This document shows positions 1 to 8,995 of a stretch of DNA of 64,000 nucleotides, piece after piece (the stretch's first letter is position 1; each line of letters starts with the position of its first letter). The translations under genes and the position numbers were made by a program. The DNA comes from Brevibacillus choshinensis (lineage in GTDB: Bacteria; Bacillota; Bacilli; Brevibacillales; Brevibacillaceae): NCBI RefSeq assembly GCF_001420695.1, contig NZ_LJJB01000010.1, positions 390,365-454,364 of the forward strand. The letters run 5' to 3'. Below the pieces are notes generated by a model. That model did not search any database and had not been told where the DNA came from. It saw only the letters and a list, made by a program, of their open reading frames with translations.

Positions 1-195
1 TTTGTGTCTCGAAAATAAAAATTGGAACAGACTCATTGGTAATTTCTCCTATTCCATTTACTACGGTATACGGAAGAACGACAAGCTTGTTTCAATCTGA
101 ATAAATGCACGCACACAAAATCACTCCAATTGTACTATAGACCCATAGAACAGTGTATTCTTCCTGAACAACAAACGTCTTTTTACACTTATAAG
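1..195. other. Intergenic, no gene seen
   Basis: No open frame with a ribosome binding site starts or ends here on either strand. The stretch is AT-rich and precedes a terminator hairpin, so it is probably the tail or 3' flank of a gene lying before the window. Confidence 0.5.
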
Positions 196-245
196 AAAAC
201 GTGGCGCTCCTCCCTGCATGGAACAAGGAGCGGCTCGTTTTTCTC
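196..245 (+). terminator. Rho-independent terminator
   Basis: The stem pairs AACG-TGGC-GCTCCT with AGGAGC-GGCT-CGTT around a loop of about 13 bases and is followed by a T-run. It would end a plus-strand transcript entering from before the window. The A-run on the left also allows minus-strand use. Confidence 0.7.
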
Positions 246-345
246 CATATTTCAATTTAATACCATAGGAGTATTTTATTGGTGACTTTTATAATTTACA
301 ATATAAATTGGTTTTTATATCCAAACAATGGGAGTGAGTGTTCAA

Positions 346-828
346 GTGAGAAGAAAATGGATGGTTGGAATGTTCTGTATGTGTATGGCGGCGCTTCTGA
401 TTCTCCCTCTGTATTCGGCAGCAAACCCGTTGCAGGCTTTTGCAACCGAGGCACAACCACCGGAAAAGGCAAACAATGCTTTGCAGAGTCAGTTCCACCT
501 GGGTCATGTAGTCAAAATTTATGTCCCCTCCACGATGAACGGAAGCACACCAGTTACGGATGAAGTTCATGCCCAATTTGTCGACCAGGCACTGACGAAA
601 TTCTCCGATCTTTTTGGCGGAGGGACCGCGATTGCCGGAACCGGCGCTTGGGTGGACGAAGACAAGAAGCTGATTAAGGAAAAGGTAACAATCGTCTACA
701 GCTTTGCCGAGAAGCTCGACAATCAGTCGCTGAATGAAGTCGTGGCCTACGCCAAACAATTGAAGAAAGACATGACGCAATCCTCTGTCTCCCTCGAAGT
801 GGACGGCAAAATGTATTTCATAGAATAA
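346..828 (+). CDS. Secreted DUF3574-like protein
   Basis: About 160 residues. A GTG at 346 is preferred over the in-frame ATG at 328, because GGGAGTGAG lies 5-6 bases before the GTG and nothing suitable precedes the ATG. The N-terminus is a classic signal peptide: Arg-Arg-Lys, a hydrophobic core, and a likely cut after Ala-Phe-Ala, about residue 33. The mature part has a beta-strand, then a segment ending in GTGAWVDEDKKLIKEKVTIV. This resembles DUF3574, a family of small exported proteins of unknown function. The family call is from memory of the pattern. It is followed 27 bases later by a TcaA-like gene and is probably co-transcribed with it. Confidence 0.75.
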   Translation: MRRKWMVGMFCMCMAALLILPLYSAANPLQAFATEAQPPEKANNALQSQFHLGHVVKIYVPSTMNGSTPVTDEVHAQFVDQALTKFSDLFGGGTAIAGTGAWVDEDKKLIKEKVTIVYSFAEKLDNQSLNEVVAYAKQLKKDMTQSSVSLEVDGKMYFIE

Positions 829-855
829 TAGGCGAGTTTATTGAGGAGGAAAAGG

Positions 856-2235
856 ATGGTGCTGGAACCGCAAAAAAGTGCAAAACTTGATGCTGGTGAA
901 TTTTTCAGAAAAGCGGCTCAAATAACAAGGCAAAAACCTCTTATCGCCGTATTGGCTATATTGGCGGTGGTGGTCCTTGTCATCGCTTTGTTTGCGTCAT
1001 CAAACGGTTCGAATTCAAAAGAGGTGCTGCGAAAGTTCCAAAATGCAGTCGCTGCAGAAGATGTGGATGCATTAAAACAGCTCGTGTCTGTTGATGATCG
1101 GCAAATGGAAGTAAAAACTGAGTACTTAGGGCAATTCATAAAGTATGCGAAAGAACATCCAAAGTATTTGAACCAAACCTTGGAATTCATGGTTGCCCAA
1201 CAAGCTCTTCACGAGAATGCGGAAAATATCAATACGGGGTTACTGGATAAACACTCTCCCGCTGAAGTGCTCGGCGCAGGCGAGTTTTATTTGAAGAAAG
1301 AATCCGGGCTTTTTTCCGATTCCTATGCGATTGGGGTACGTCCTCAATACTTGGAGATTACGCTGGAAAACGACAACGGAATCGTGAAAGTGAATAACAA
1401 GGAGGTCATGAAGGCAAGTAAGGATAACCATAAAGCAAAGTTAGGCCCCTTATTCCCAGGTGAGTATGATGTCAGCCTCGTGACCCATTTCGATTACGCG
1501 AATCAAGATATTACGCAAAACGAGACGGTCAGCTTGTTTGGATTTGAACCTGTTGCCGAGAAGTCTTATTTTATTACAGGCGATCAAGTACAGATTACGA
1601 GCTCACTTGACGGAGTAGAAGTCTATGTAAACGATAAACCCACTCCTTTTGTCCTGGGCGATGAAGATAGTGAGTATTTTTACCCTGCTTTTTCCAACGG
1701 CTCTCAAACCATTCAAGGAGTGGCAAAATTCCCTTGGGGAGAGTCGAGAAGCGAGGCTGTAAGCATTACCAATTTATCCGATTCGTATAGTCTGACACCA
1801 CCGTTGCTTGATCAAACAAAAGAGGAAGTGCTTGCTTTTGTCCGCCAGTTTTTGGAGACAAGGGCAAAATCATACGAAACGAAAGATACAAACGCATTGC
1901 AAAAAATGCATCATAGCAGCTATGGTGGCGATATCTTGCAAGAAACACAGAAAAAGCTTGGTGCTCTCCATCATTTTGCCAGCATTTCGGATTATTCGCT
2001 AAAAGCAGTTACGTTGAAGGAAGCTTCATTTGGATACAGAGAAAATCCATTGGAGCATGTCAGCGTATCCTATGACCATGAATCGAAAAGATTCGTAGTG
2101 GAAATCGACAACATGTACACTCTTTACGCATTGACCATGTCCGATGGGCGAGTAGATGATACCGCTAATCAGCAGATGCTCGACATACATGTGACGTACG
2201 AAAATGGCAAATGGGTAGTGCTGCGCATCCTGTAG
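856..2235 (+). CDS. TcaA/YvbJ-like membrane protein
   Basis: 459 residues. ATG 856 is chosen because GAGGAGG sits 6 bases before it; the TTG at 841 overlaps that site. One membrane helix (about residues 25-44) follows a short basic cytoplasmic tail, and the rest is predicted outside the cell: beta-rich repeats, then a C-terminal NTF2-like fold after about residue 325. This order matches TcaA/YvbJ proteins, envelope proteins linked in staphylococci to glycopeptide response. The usual N-terminal Cys4 zinc ribbon is missing, so it is a short variant. It lies just downstream of a secreted protein gene, so an envelope role is likely but the exact function is unknown. Confidence 0.75.
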   Translation: MVLEPQKSAKLDAGEFFRKAAQITRQKPLIAVLAILAVVVLVIALFASSNGSNSKEVLRKFQNAVAAEDVDALKQLVSVDDRQMEVKTEYLGQFIKYAKEHPKYLNQTLEFMVAQQALHENAENINTGLLDKHSPAEVLGAGEFYLKKESGLFSDSYAIGVRPQYLEITLENDNGIVKVNNKEVMKASKDNHKAKLGPLFPGEYDVSLVTHFDYANQDITQNETVSLFGFEPVAEKSYFITGDQVQITSSLDGVEVYVNDKPTPFVLGDEDSEYFYPAFSNGSQTIQGVAKFPWGESRSEAVSITNLSDSYSLTPPLLDQTKEEVLAFVRQFLETRAKSYETKDTNALQKMHHSSYGGDILQETQKKLGALHHFASISDYSLKAVTLKEASFGYRENPLEHVSVSYDHESKRFVVEIDNMYTLYALTMSDGRVDDTANQQMLDIHVTYENGKWVVLRIL

Positions 2236-2245
2236 CAAGGTACAT

Positions 2246-2292
2246 AACAAGACCACTTCACGAGTAGTTGGAGCGGTCTTGTTTTCTTTTTT
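2246..2292 (+). terminator. Terminator after the TcaA-like gene
   Basis: AACAAGACC pairs perfectly with GGTCTTGTT over a 20-base loop, followed by TTCTTTTTT. It ends the 346-2235 transcript. Confidence 0.85.
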
Positions 2293-2488
2293 GAAACATT
2301 GGCGGCCATAACAGCAGCACGACAACGAATGGTTGTTCACGATGCCAACCGCCTGCATTTAGGCGACGTATCTCTCATCGAAATAGGATTAGGTTTACTG
2401 ACAGCTGAATCATACTGTTCACTAAAAATAATGAATTAGACTGCGAAAATAATTATAATTAACTCATCTACGTAGGGAGTGATTTCAA

Positions 2489-2944
2489 ATGGATTGCTGT
2501 GCACCAACTAATACGGAAGACGTAAAAACGGAGTGCCCTTCCTGCGGTGAAAATGGCAAGAAAGTTCAACTCATAACGCTCAAGTCCCAGCTTAAAGCGT
2601 CGGCATTAGAAACCATTGAACCCGAGAACTTTTACGTTTTTTGTTCTAACTCTTCTTGCCCTATCGTCTACTTCACCGGGAACCATTCGCAAACGTTTGT
2701 GGAGAATGACCTAAAGGTGCCAGTCTACCCAAAAAAACAGAGTGCTGATGTACCTGTGTGTTATTGCTTTGATTGGACGAGAGAGCGGCTCCTTCAAGCC
2801 AATGGCACCGATGATCAAAAACCTGCTGACCAAATCAAAGCACATGTTCAGGCGGGGCGATGTGGGTGTGAGGTAAACAACCCCCAAGGAGCTTGTTGCT
2901 TAGGTAATGTGAACGCTTTTGTACGGGGTCTCAAAGAGGTGTAA
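2489..2944 (+). CDS. CopZ-type zinc/[2Fe-2S] metal chaperone domain protein
   Basis: 151 residues, rich in Cys: an N-terminal MDCC, a CPSCGE zinc-ribbon knuckle near residue 16, FCSNSSCPIVYF near 51, a CYCF motif near 91, and CGC plus ACCLG near the end. This spacing resembles the redox-active N-terminal domain of Archaeoglobus CopZ (one zinc and one [2Fe-2S] cluster), found in Bacillales as stand-alone CopZ-family proteins. Family knowledge suggests Cu(II) reduction and Cu(I) delivery; no CopA or other copper gene is next to it here. GGGAG lies 10-11 bases before the ATG. It appears to be a single-gene unit ended by the hairpin at 2995. Confidence 0.75.
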   Translation: MDCCAPTNTEDVKTECPSCGENGKKVQLITLKSQLKASALETIEPENFYVFCSNSSCPIVYFTGNHSQTFVENDLKVPVYPKKQSADVPVCYCFDWTRERLLQANGTDDQKPADQIKAHVQAGRCGCEVNNPQGACCLGNVNAFVRGLKEV

Positions 2945-2968
2945 GTAGGAAACATTATGGTGTGATTC

Positions 2969-3153
2969 AACTAACAGGTTCGATAGTTCGATAAAACAGC
3001 GGCAGTCTAGGACTTTATTCTCTCAACCATGGCTGCCGCTGTTTCTATTTTTGGAATCAGTCTAATACTTATTTTACGGAGTTGGACGGTTTTGTAATCG
3101 GAAGAGCCGCTTGGGATCAACACATCCGGTCTAATACTTTATATTTCCTGAAC
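2969..3153. repeat. CTAACGGG repeat, interrupted copy
   Basis: The first 100 bases match 9960-10060 almost base for base: CTAACAGGTTCGATAGTT, a hairpin, then TCTAATACTT. Here the match is interrupted by about 69 bases between two TCTAATACTT words and then resumes with TATATTTCCTGAACA, as in the second copy. Shorter relatives lie at 3889, 4947, 6545 and 6610. Confidence 0.85.
2995..3052 (+). terminator. Terminator inside the repeat
   Basis: ACAGCGGCAG pairs with CTGCCGCTGT, followed by a T-rich tail. It is placed to end the CopZ-like transcript and is duplicated at 9987-10042. Confidence 0.75.
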
Positions 3154-3320
3154 ATTAGACTAACTGCGAGCAATTACACACCCATGAAAAATAATCTCTC
3201 TGTATAGGCAGGTTAATAGAAAGAAACTGGGGATAGACTCCGCTTTGCTACCCGGGTAAGCTGGCTCGCTTTTAAGGAATTACCCTAATCAAAAAATTGA
3301 TAAAGAAAAGAGGAAGATTG

Positions 3321-3767
3321 ATGGTGTATGCACAAAGCCTGACCGGACTGAGCACATGTAACGAGCGCTCCGTGCGTCGATGGAGAGCCAGCGTCGCCTA
3401 TATCGTGGCCGTTTTTGCTGTCATGGCTTTGGGCTTAGGGTCCAGAGCGTTCGCCGATATGTTGCCTGTCTTTGTAGCTGAGCATTTTGGCGATGCATTA
3501 TGGGCGTGCATGATCTACTTCGGCTTTCGCACTTGTTTTGCGCATAAAAAGATTTCTTTCGCGCTGTGGTGCAGCCTCTCGTTTTGCTTTGCGATCGAGG
3601 GTAGCCAATTGTATCAGGCCGGTTGGATCAATTACCTCCGGGAGACAACCCTTGGGGCGTTGGTATTAGGAAAAGGCTTTTTGGCGGCGGACCTTATGCG
3701 GTACACTGCGGGAATTGCCGTCTCTTCCCTGCTCGACCTATCTTGGCCTTGGCGTAAGCGCTCGTGA
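3321..3767 (+). CDS. DUF2809 small membrane protein
   Basis: 148 residues, four predicted membrane helices. ATG 3321 is chosen because AGAGGAAG precedes it by 4-5 bases; the TTG at 3297 has no such site. Conserved DUF2809 features visible are GLGSR after helix 1, GDALWACMIYFGFR, IEGSQLYQAGWINYLRETTL and LVLGKGFLAADLMRY. The family (YjgA-like) is integral to the membrane and of unknown function. It stands alone between repeat-rich gaps. Confidence 0.85.
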   Translation: MVYAQSLTGLSTCNERSVRRWRASVAYIVAVFAVMALGLGSRAFADMLPVFVAEHFGDALWACMIYFGFRTCFAHKKISFALWCSLSFCFAIEGSQLYQAGWINYLRETTLGALVLGKGFLAADLMRYTAGIAVSSLLDLSWPWRKRS

Positions 3768-3888
3768 TTTTTGGCGGATGTCCGATTAATTCAATCTTTT
3801 AGCTACCGGATGAGTTACAATGCCAGCATGTGTGCAGAGATAACAAAGTTTTAGACCGATTAATAAAGTATATTAGACTGGCATTCAA

Positions 3889-3910
3889 CTAACGGGCAGT
3901 TGAATTGAGT
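3889..3910. repeat. Short CTAACGGG copy
   Basis: TTCAACTAACGGGCAGTTGA matches the module at 6608-6620. It lies in an AT-rich gap between two genes, with no coding signal around it. Confidence 0.6.
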
Positions 3911-4024
3911 CTAAAACAGACTTAAGATTCATATTTGTTTACTAAGTATAAAATCTTTGATAAGATGACTGTAAAACTTTTTTTACCAAAATAGGCTCTA
4001 TCAGAGTGAGAGGTGATGATTGAT

Positions 4025-4906
4025 TTGGATATCGATTTCTATAGGAAATGGGCTTACCAAAAAATGATCGAATCGTCACAAAGCAATATGTGGGAAGGAC
4101 ATTTGGCGTGTGCGGTTATAGCCTTGACTCAACTCTTGGAAGAAAAACTTGTACCTGCCTTGTTGGAAGATTTGATTCGTAAAAATCTTGTCAAAATTGT
4201 GGATGAACATGCAAACGAACAGCAGTATCGGGTAAACAAAGAATACGAAGGCTTTACTGCTCAAATGATGAGGCTGCTTGTCCAAGATAACCATTCATGC
4301 CATGCTCTTGGTCATGACGTGATTTACACTTTCTTTTTGCTGAGTACGCTCTCTCGTTCCGATATTCCGGCAACTGCCGAATTGTTTGATGCCATAGGAA
4401 AAATTGTTAGAAGTTTCGCAGAATCAGGTCCTGGTTTTGTTACTGTGAATGGGGAGAATATCGTCATTGATCCTGACGGCATACCAAATACAGGTTTAAG
4501 ATTACAACTGACTCCGGAGACTGTGCTTGACTTACTCCATAACTTTCAGAGACCGCTGCAAATGGAGAAAGGCGATATGCAGTTGGGACATATCCTAACG
4601 CATGGTCACGCTATTGTAGAAATGAAACAAGCTTATCGCAATTATGTACACGATAACCTCGATCCGGCCTTTTACGCAAGAATCAACATTTTGACTTATG
4701 CAAATACACTCGAGGAAAATCGGGTTGAATCCGATTCGGCGGTTACGGAATCCGAGTTGAATCCATTGGAACCTTCCTTCTGGGAACAGGCATTAGCTGA
4801 AAGCAGGCATGGCCATTATTATAAATATGCGTACAGTTATCTGAGACTTTGCCGAATGTCGGGCCGCAGTCCATCCGATTTTCGATCGTTTCAACGCATT
4901 CTGTGA
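4025..4906 (+). CDS. Unrecognised protein
   Basis: 293 residues from TTG 4025. AGGTGAT (4011-4017) lies exactly 7 bases before that TTG, whereas the overlapping GTG 4013 and ATG 4016 sit inside the ribosome binding site itself. The protein is soluble and mostly helical, with no signal peptide or membrane helix. Notable segments are GHDVIYTFFLLSTL near residue 95, a QLGHILTHGHAIVEM stretch rich in His near 190, and a basic C-terminus (GRSPSDFRSFQRIL) that ends abruptly. No catalytic motif was recognised. It is monocistronic and flanked by CTAACGGG repeats on both sides, so it may be accessory DNA. Confidence 0.65.
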   Translation: MDIDFYRKWAYQKMIESSQSNMWEGHLACAVIALTQLLEEKLVPALLEDLIRKNLVKIVDEHANEQQYRVNKEYEGFTAQMMRLLVQDNHSCHALGHDVIYTFFLLSTLSRSDIPATAELFDAIGKIVRSFAESGPGFVTVNGENIVIDPDGIPNTGLRLQLTPETVLDLLHNFQRPLQMEKGDMQLGHILTHGHAIVEMKQAYRNYVHDNLDPAFYARINILTYANTLEENRVESDSAVTESELNPLEPSFWEQALAESRHGHYYKYAYSYLRLCRMSGRSPSDFRSFQRIL

Positions 4907-4946
4907 ACGGATTATGTTTAAACCGAATGTACGACAGTTCATTAAG

Positions 4947-4975
4947 CTAACGGGTTCAATAGTTTAAGATCATGT
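4947..4975. repeat. Short CTAACGGG copy
   Basis: CTAACGGGTTCAATAGTTTA matches the first part of the copies at 2971 and 9962 but lacks their hairpin. It lies 40 bases after the preceding stop codon. Confidence 0.65.
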
Positions 4976-5092
4976 ACGGTGAACCGTATCACAAGTAACG
5001 GTAAAGTTGTTTAACTAAGGAGGTCAACCAGTAAAAACTGGGTAACCTCATAATACGAAAGGGCAGTAGTACGAAGGTTCGCCACAGAGAAC

Positions 5093-6025
5093 CTATTTAA
5101 AAATACGATCAATTTCGTTGATTTCTTCTTCTGTCAGGTGGACGTCTAATGTTTTTAAATTATCCAGCACTTGCTCTGCTCTTTGTGCTCCGGGAATGAC
5201 AACATCAATTGAATCATGTGTTAAATACCAAGCAAGGACTATATGAGCAACTTCGGCATTTTTTTTATTTGCAATTTTACGGAGCTGCTCTACCTTTTCT
5301 AGATTTTTTATAAATTTATCGCCCTGGAAGTGAGGCATATCTTTGCGTAGATCATTGAATGTCATATCCTTATTGTATTTACCGGCAAGCAAGCCTGATG
5401 CTAGTGGAAAGTATGGAATAAACGAGATATTATTCTCTGTCGTATATGGAAAGAATTCTTGTTCCGCTTCTCGCTGCAGCAAATTGTAGTTTCCCTGTAA
5501 TACATCGACATAACCATCCTTATTTGCTTCTTTCAATTGTTCAAGTGAGAAGTTAGAAACGCCAATTGCTCTAATTTTACCTTCGTCCTTTAGCTGTTTT
5601 AAGACTCCAACCGCCTCATCTTTTGGTGTATCCTGATCTGGAGCATGAATATAAAATAAATCTATGTAATCTGTTTGTAGCCTTTTCAAACTATCTTCAA
5701 CGGCTTGTTTTAAATAAGCAGGCGAATTATCCATGGTAACATCATTGCCGACAAGTATAAGGCCACCTTTTGTTGCAAGGATGAGTTCATGACGCTTTCC
5801 TGCTTCTTTGATCACTTCACCTATTAGCTCCTCTGAACGTCCTGTTCCATAAAAAAACGCTGTATCTAAAAAATTCACTCCATGGTTGATCGCAGCCCGC
5901 ACCAAATCTTTTCCTACTTCTTCATTTAAATTAGGATAAATATTGTGGCCACCTACAGCGCTTGTTCCAAGTCCGATTGGATCGACAACTAAATCTGTTT
6001 TACCAATTCGTGTTTGTTTCGTCAT
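5093..6025 (-). CDS. Aldo/keto reductase, YhdN/YqkF type
   Basis: 310 residues from ATG 6025, which has GAGGGAG 8 bases upstream; a TTG at 6034 is worse placed. Aldo/keto reductase signs are [22 protein letters not shown] carrying the catalytic Asp and Tyr, LATKGG carrying the Lys, [11 protein letters not shown] carrying the His, and [10 protein letters not shown] for NADP binding near the C-terminus. The closest pattern is the AKR11-like stress reductases of Bacillus, which use NADPH on small aldehydes and ketones. Its base composition is AT-richer than genes after 10 kb. It lies downstream of a truncated merR and a MerR-type promoter, so it was probably an aldehyde- or electrophile-induced detoxification gene. 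Confidence 0.88.
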   Translation of the reverse strand: MTKQTRIGKTDLVVDPIGLGTSAVGGHNIYPNLNEEVGKDLVRAAINHGVNFLDTAFFYGTGRSEELIGEVIKEAGKRHELILATKGGLILVGNDVTMDNSPAYLKQAVEDSLKRLQTDYIDLFYIHAPDQDTPKDEAVGVLKQLKDEGKIRAIGVSNFSLEQLKEANKDGYVDVLQGNYNLLQREAEQEFFPYTTENNISFIPYFPLASGLLAGKYNKDMTFNDLRKDMPHFQGDKFIKNLEKVEQLRKIANKKNAEVAHIVLAWYLTHDSIDVVIPGAQRAEQVLDNLKTLDVHLTEEEINEIDRIFK

Positions 6026-6142
6026 TCTCTTCAACTCCCTCTCATTTTTAAGCTTAGCGTACGTTTTCCGCGTTTATCTTAACTGGCTTAATCCATGCTA
6101 TTCATAGTAAACAAAGTAACGAATTTCGCAGATAATGTTACT

Positions 6143-6223
6143 TTATTTACGTGCTATCTTAACTCTGTAAACAACGTATTCAACGAAGTTCGCAAGTTCT
6201 CCAACTTTCCACTCCCGTTTCAT
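6143..6223 (-). pseudogene. merR-family regulator remnant
   Basis: A 26-codon frame begins with MKREWKVGELANF, the start of a MerR winged-helix domain (usual pattern: VGELAKLTGLTVRTLRYYD). It then runs into unrelated residues and a stop, with about 90% of the gene missing. GGGGATGATC precedes the ATG. It sits between an intact MerR-type promoter and the aldo/keto reductase, so an internal deletion seems to have removed the regulator but kept the operon ends. Confidence 0.6.
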
Positions 6224-6266
6224 GATCATCCCCTTTTTTTCGCGCGAGGTTTTTACCGGTATCTAC

Positions 6267-6297
6267 ATCATAATTCATTACGTTACGTAAGTTTCAA
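6267..6297 (-). promoter_or_regulatory. MerR-type promoter with 19-bp spacer
   Basis: Minus-strand TTGAAA (6292-6297) and TATGAT (6267-6272) are separated by 19 bp. The spacer holds the dyad TTACGTTACGTAA (6278-6290). Over-long 19-20 bp spacers carrying a dyad are the hallmark of MerR-controlled promoters. It points toward the merR remnant and the reductase at 5093-6025. Confidence 0.7.
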
Positions 6298-6752
6298 GTG
6301 CAAAATGGATTTTTTTGAATATTTGCATGAAAATGGTGTTTTTCTTTAGGGACCTGGAGCCTAATGGCCCTTTGCCCTGGTACATGGGAAAATTATGTTG
6401 CCTTTAGCAACACTAGTGTCCTTAAATGCCTTCATCTGAGAAATGAATCCAACTATTGATTTTCATGTATTTGCATATGTGGATGTTTCACTAAAAAACC
6501 TCTTTGGTATTCTATTGTTACGATCAAAATCAACTTAGAGTAAACTAACGGGATGCAATAGCTCAATAAACAAAGACAACCGATCAGGAGATTGGCTGCC
6601 TTTTCTCAACTAACGGGCAGATTTGCTTAATAATACCCGGATACTGCAAATGAAATGGGAGCAGATCGCCTAAGTGCATCTGCTCCACATTTTTAGTACT
6701 AACTATCATACTATCGACCATTTAAGTCTCAATTCTTTTTTGCGTAGTACGG
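6298..6752. other. Intergenic, only repeats seen
   Basis: No gene could be supported on either strand. The only recognisable content is the CTAACGGG pair at 6541-6625; the rest is AT-rich without ribosome binding sites in front of open frames. Confidence 0.5.
6541..6625. repeat. CTAACGGG repeat with hairpin, two modules
   Basis: The order is CTAACGGG (6545), ATAGCTCAATAAA, an imperfect hairpin formed by AACCGATC and GATTGGCT with a following T-run, then a second CTAACGGG (6610). The same order of word plus terminator-like hairpin occurs at 2969 and 9960, but the hairpin sequence differs. Confidence 0.65.
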
Positions 6753-7604
<852 letters not shown>

Positions 7605-7623
7605 TTAAAAGCCCCCTGTTTTT

Positions 7624-8829
7624 TTACTTTTTATAAGTGAATTTGATTATCCTTGATCGATAGTAGACTTGCTCCGTGGTCGCTCGTTTCGAGAACTTAC
7701 GGGTAAGCCCGAAGGAAACGGACGCCATGACGACCGCAGCAGCTCCAATCCAGAAAATCGAGAATATCGACGATCCTCCCACCGCAACTCCTCCGATACC
7801 AGCGCCAACTGCAAATCCAAGCTGGACGAAAGTACTGTTTAAGCTGAGCATGATACCGGATGCCTCAGGAGCGAGTGAAAGAAGGTTGAAATTCTGCGTT
7901 GGCCCGAACGTCCAAGTTGCTATTGTCCAAAGGACGAGTAAAGGAATGGCTACTAAGTTTGACCCGAAAGCTATACTTAGCAACCCAAGCGGAAGTGCTT
8001 GTATGATCAAGCTGATGACGAGCGTTCGCGCGGTGCCAGTACGATCCGCAAGAAAACCACCAAGTTTAGAACCGATTAAGCTCGCTATGCCTAATACGAA
8101 AAGAATGACACTCACCACTCCTCCATTAAACGACATAACGGAGGTGAGGAATGGAGCCATATACGTATTAACCACTGAGTATCCGATAAACACGAAGAAT
8201 GTCACGCAGAGCGCAGTAGAGATCTTAGGGTTTTTCAAGAGGGCAAGTTGTTTGCCAAGAGGGACGGATGCTTCTCCTCGTATGGATGGAATCGCCTTTG
8301 CGACGGCGAAAATTCCAAGCAGGGTGAATAATCCAATCCCCCAGAATATGACCTTCCAATCATACGCAGCAGCAACAACACGACCGATCGGAACACCGAG
8401 AACGAGTGAGGCGCTATATCCCATTGCCACGTTGGACATTGCTCCTGCTTGCCGTCCGACAGGTGCCAGATTCGCAGCTGTAGCATAAGCGGTAACGACA
8501 AAAACTCCTGATCCGACCCCGAGTACAATACGAGATAGTAACAAGAAGCCAAAACCCGGCAAAGCGATTGTCAATATGGTACCAAGTAAAATGATAGTAA
8601 GCGCCAGCAATAGTTGCATACGCTGTCCCATCTTTGCTGTCGCTACCATGACTACAGGGGTACCGATGGCAGTGGCAAGCGAGAATGCCGTGATAAGTTG
8701 CCCTGCCGCCAATAACGATACGCCAGCAGAAGTAGCGACATCATCTAAAATACCAGCGATCACGAATTGGGACGTACCAACCAAAAAGCTGATTAGTGTC
8801 AGCAGATAAATTTTCCAAGAATTGTTCAC
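7624..8829 (-). CDS. MFS drug/purine efflux-type transporter (DHA1)
   Basis: 401 residues with 12 predicted membrane helices. It shows the helix 4-5 signature of antiporters (LVLGVPIGRVVAAAYDWKVIFW) and a helix 8-9 loop GGFLADRTGTAR, as in the YdhL/PbuE/AraJ exporter group. It is divergent from an AraC regulator 166 bases away and co-directional with an aldo/keto reductase. This suggests a small regulated unit for export plus reduction of a toxic carbonyl compound or drug. Substrate cannot be read from sequence. Confidence 0.88.
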   Translation of the reverse strand: MNNSWKIYLLTLISFLVGTSQFVIAGILDDVATSAGVSLLAAGQLITAFSLATAIGTPVVMVATAKMGQRMQLLLALTIILLGTILTIALPGFGFLLLSRIVLGVGSGVFVVTAYATAANLAPVGRQAGAMSNVAMGYSASLVLGVPIGRVVAAAYDWKVIFWGIGLFTLLGIFAVAKAIPSIRGEASVPLGKQLALLKNPKISTALCVTFFVFIGYSVVNTYMAPFLTSVMSFNGGVVSVILFVLGIASLIGSKLGGFLADRTGTARTLVISLIIQALPLGLLSIAFGSNLVAIPLLVLWTIATWTFGPTQNFNLLSLAPEASGIMLSLNSTFVQLGFAVGAGIGGVAVGGSSIFSIFWIGAAAVVMASVSFGLTRKFSKRATTEQVYYRSRIIKFTYKK

Positions 8830-8932
8830 TGAATTGTATTTGTCCCCCTTTTACATTCTTATTATGCCCCGAATGACAAAGCGACCGTTATCCCATTCGT
8901 GCCAAATGTTTGCCTAATCCTCTCACTTCCTC

Positions 8933-8961
8933 TTATGTATTAGACAAATACGGTCTATAAT
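8933..8961 (+). promoter_or_regulatory. Likely promoter of the AraC gene
   Basis: A perfect TATAAT at 8956-8961 is preceded at 17 bp by the weak -35 TTATGT. It lies 34 bases before the ATG at 8996, inside the gap shared with the divergent MFS gene. Confidence 0.45.
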
Positions 8962-8995
8962 CGAATATTAAGAATGACGGAACGGGGAGGATCAA

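Larger units (their letters stand above)
2945..3320. other. Intergenic stretch built of repeat modules
   Basis: No supportable gene. It holds a terminator-bearing CTAACGGG repeat (2969-3070), a 10-bp TCTAATACTT word repeated at 3061 and 3130, and unassigned AT-rich sequence up to the DUF2809 gene. Confidence 0.6.

Noticed and set aside
2299-2439. 46-codon plus-strand frame after the TcaA-like gene
   Set aside because: No ribosome binding site before its TTG, begins right after a terminator and matches no family I recognise; possibly a decayed fragment but not supportable.
5017-5023. Perfect AAGGAGG on the plus strand
   Set aside because: No start codon follows at a usable distance and downstream frames close quickly.
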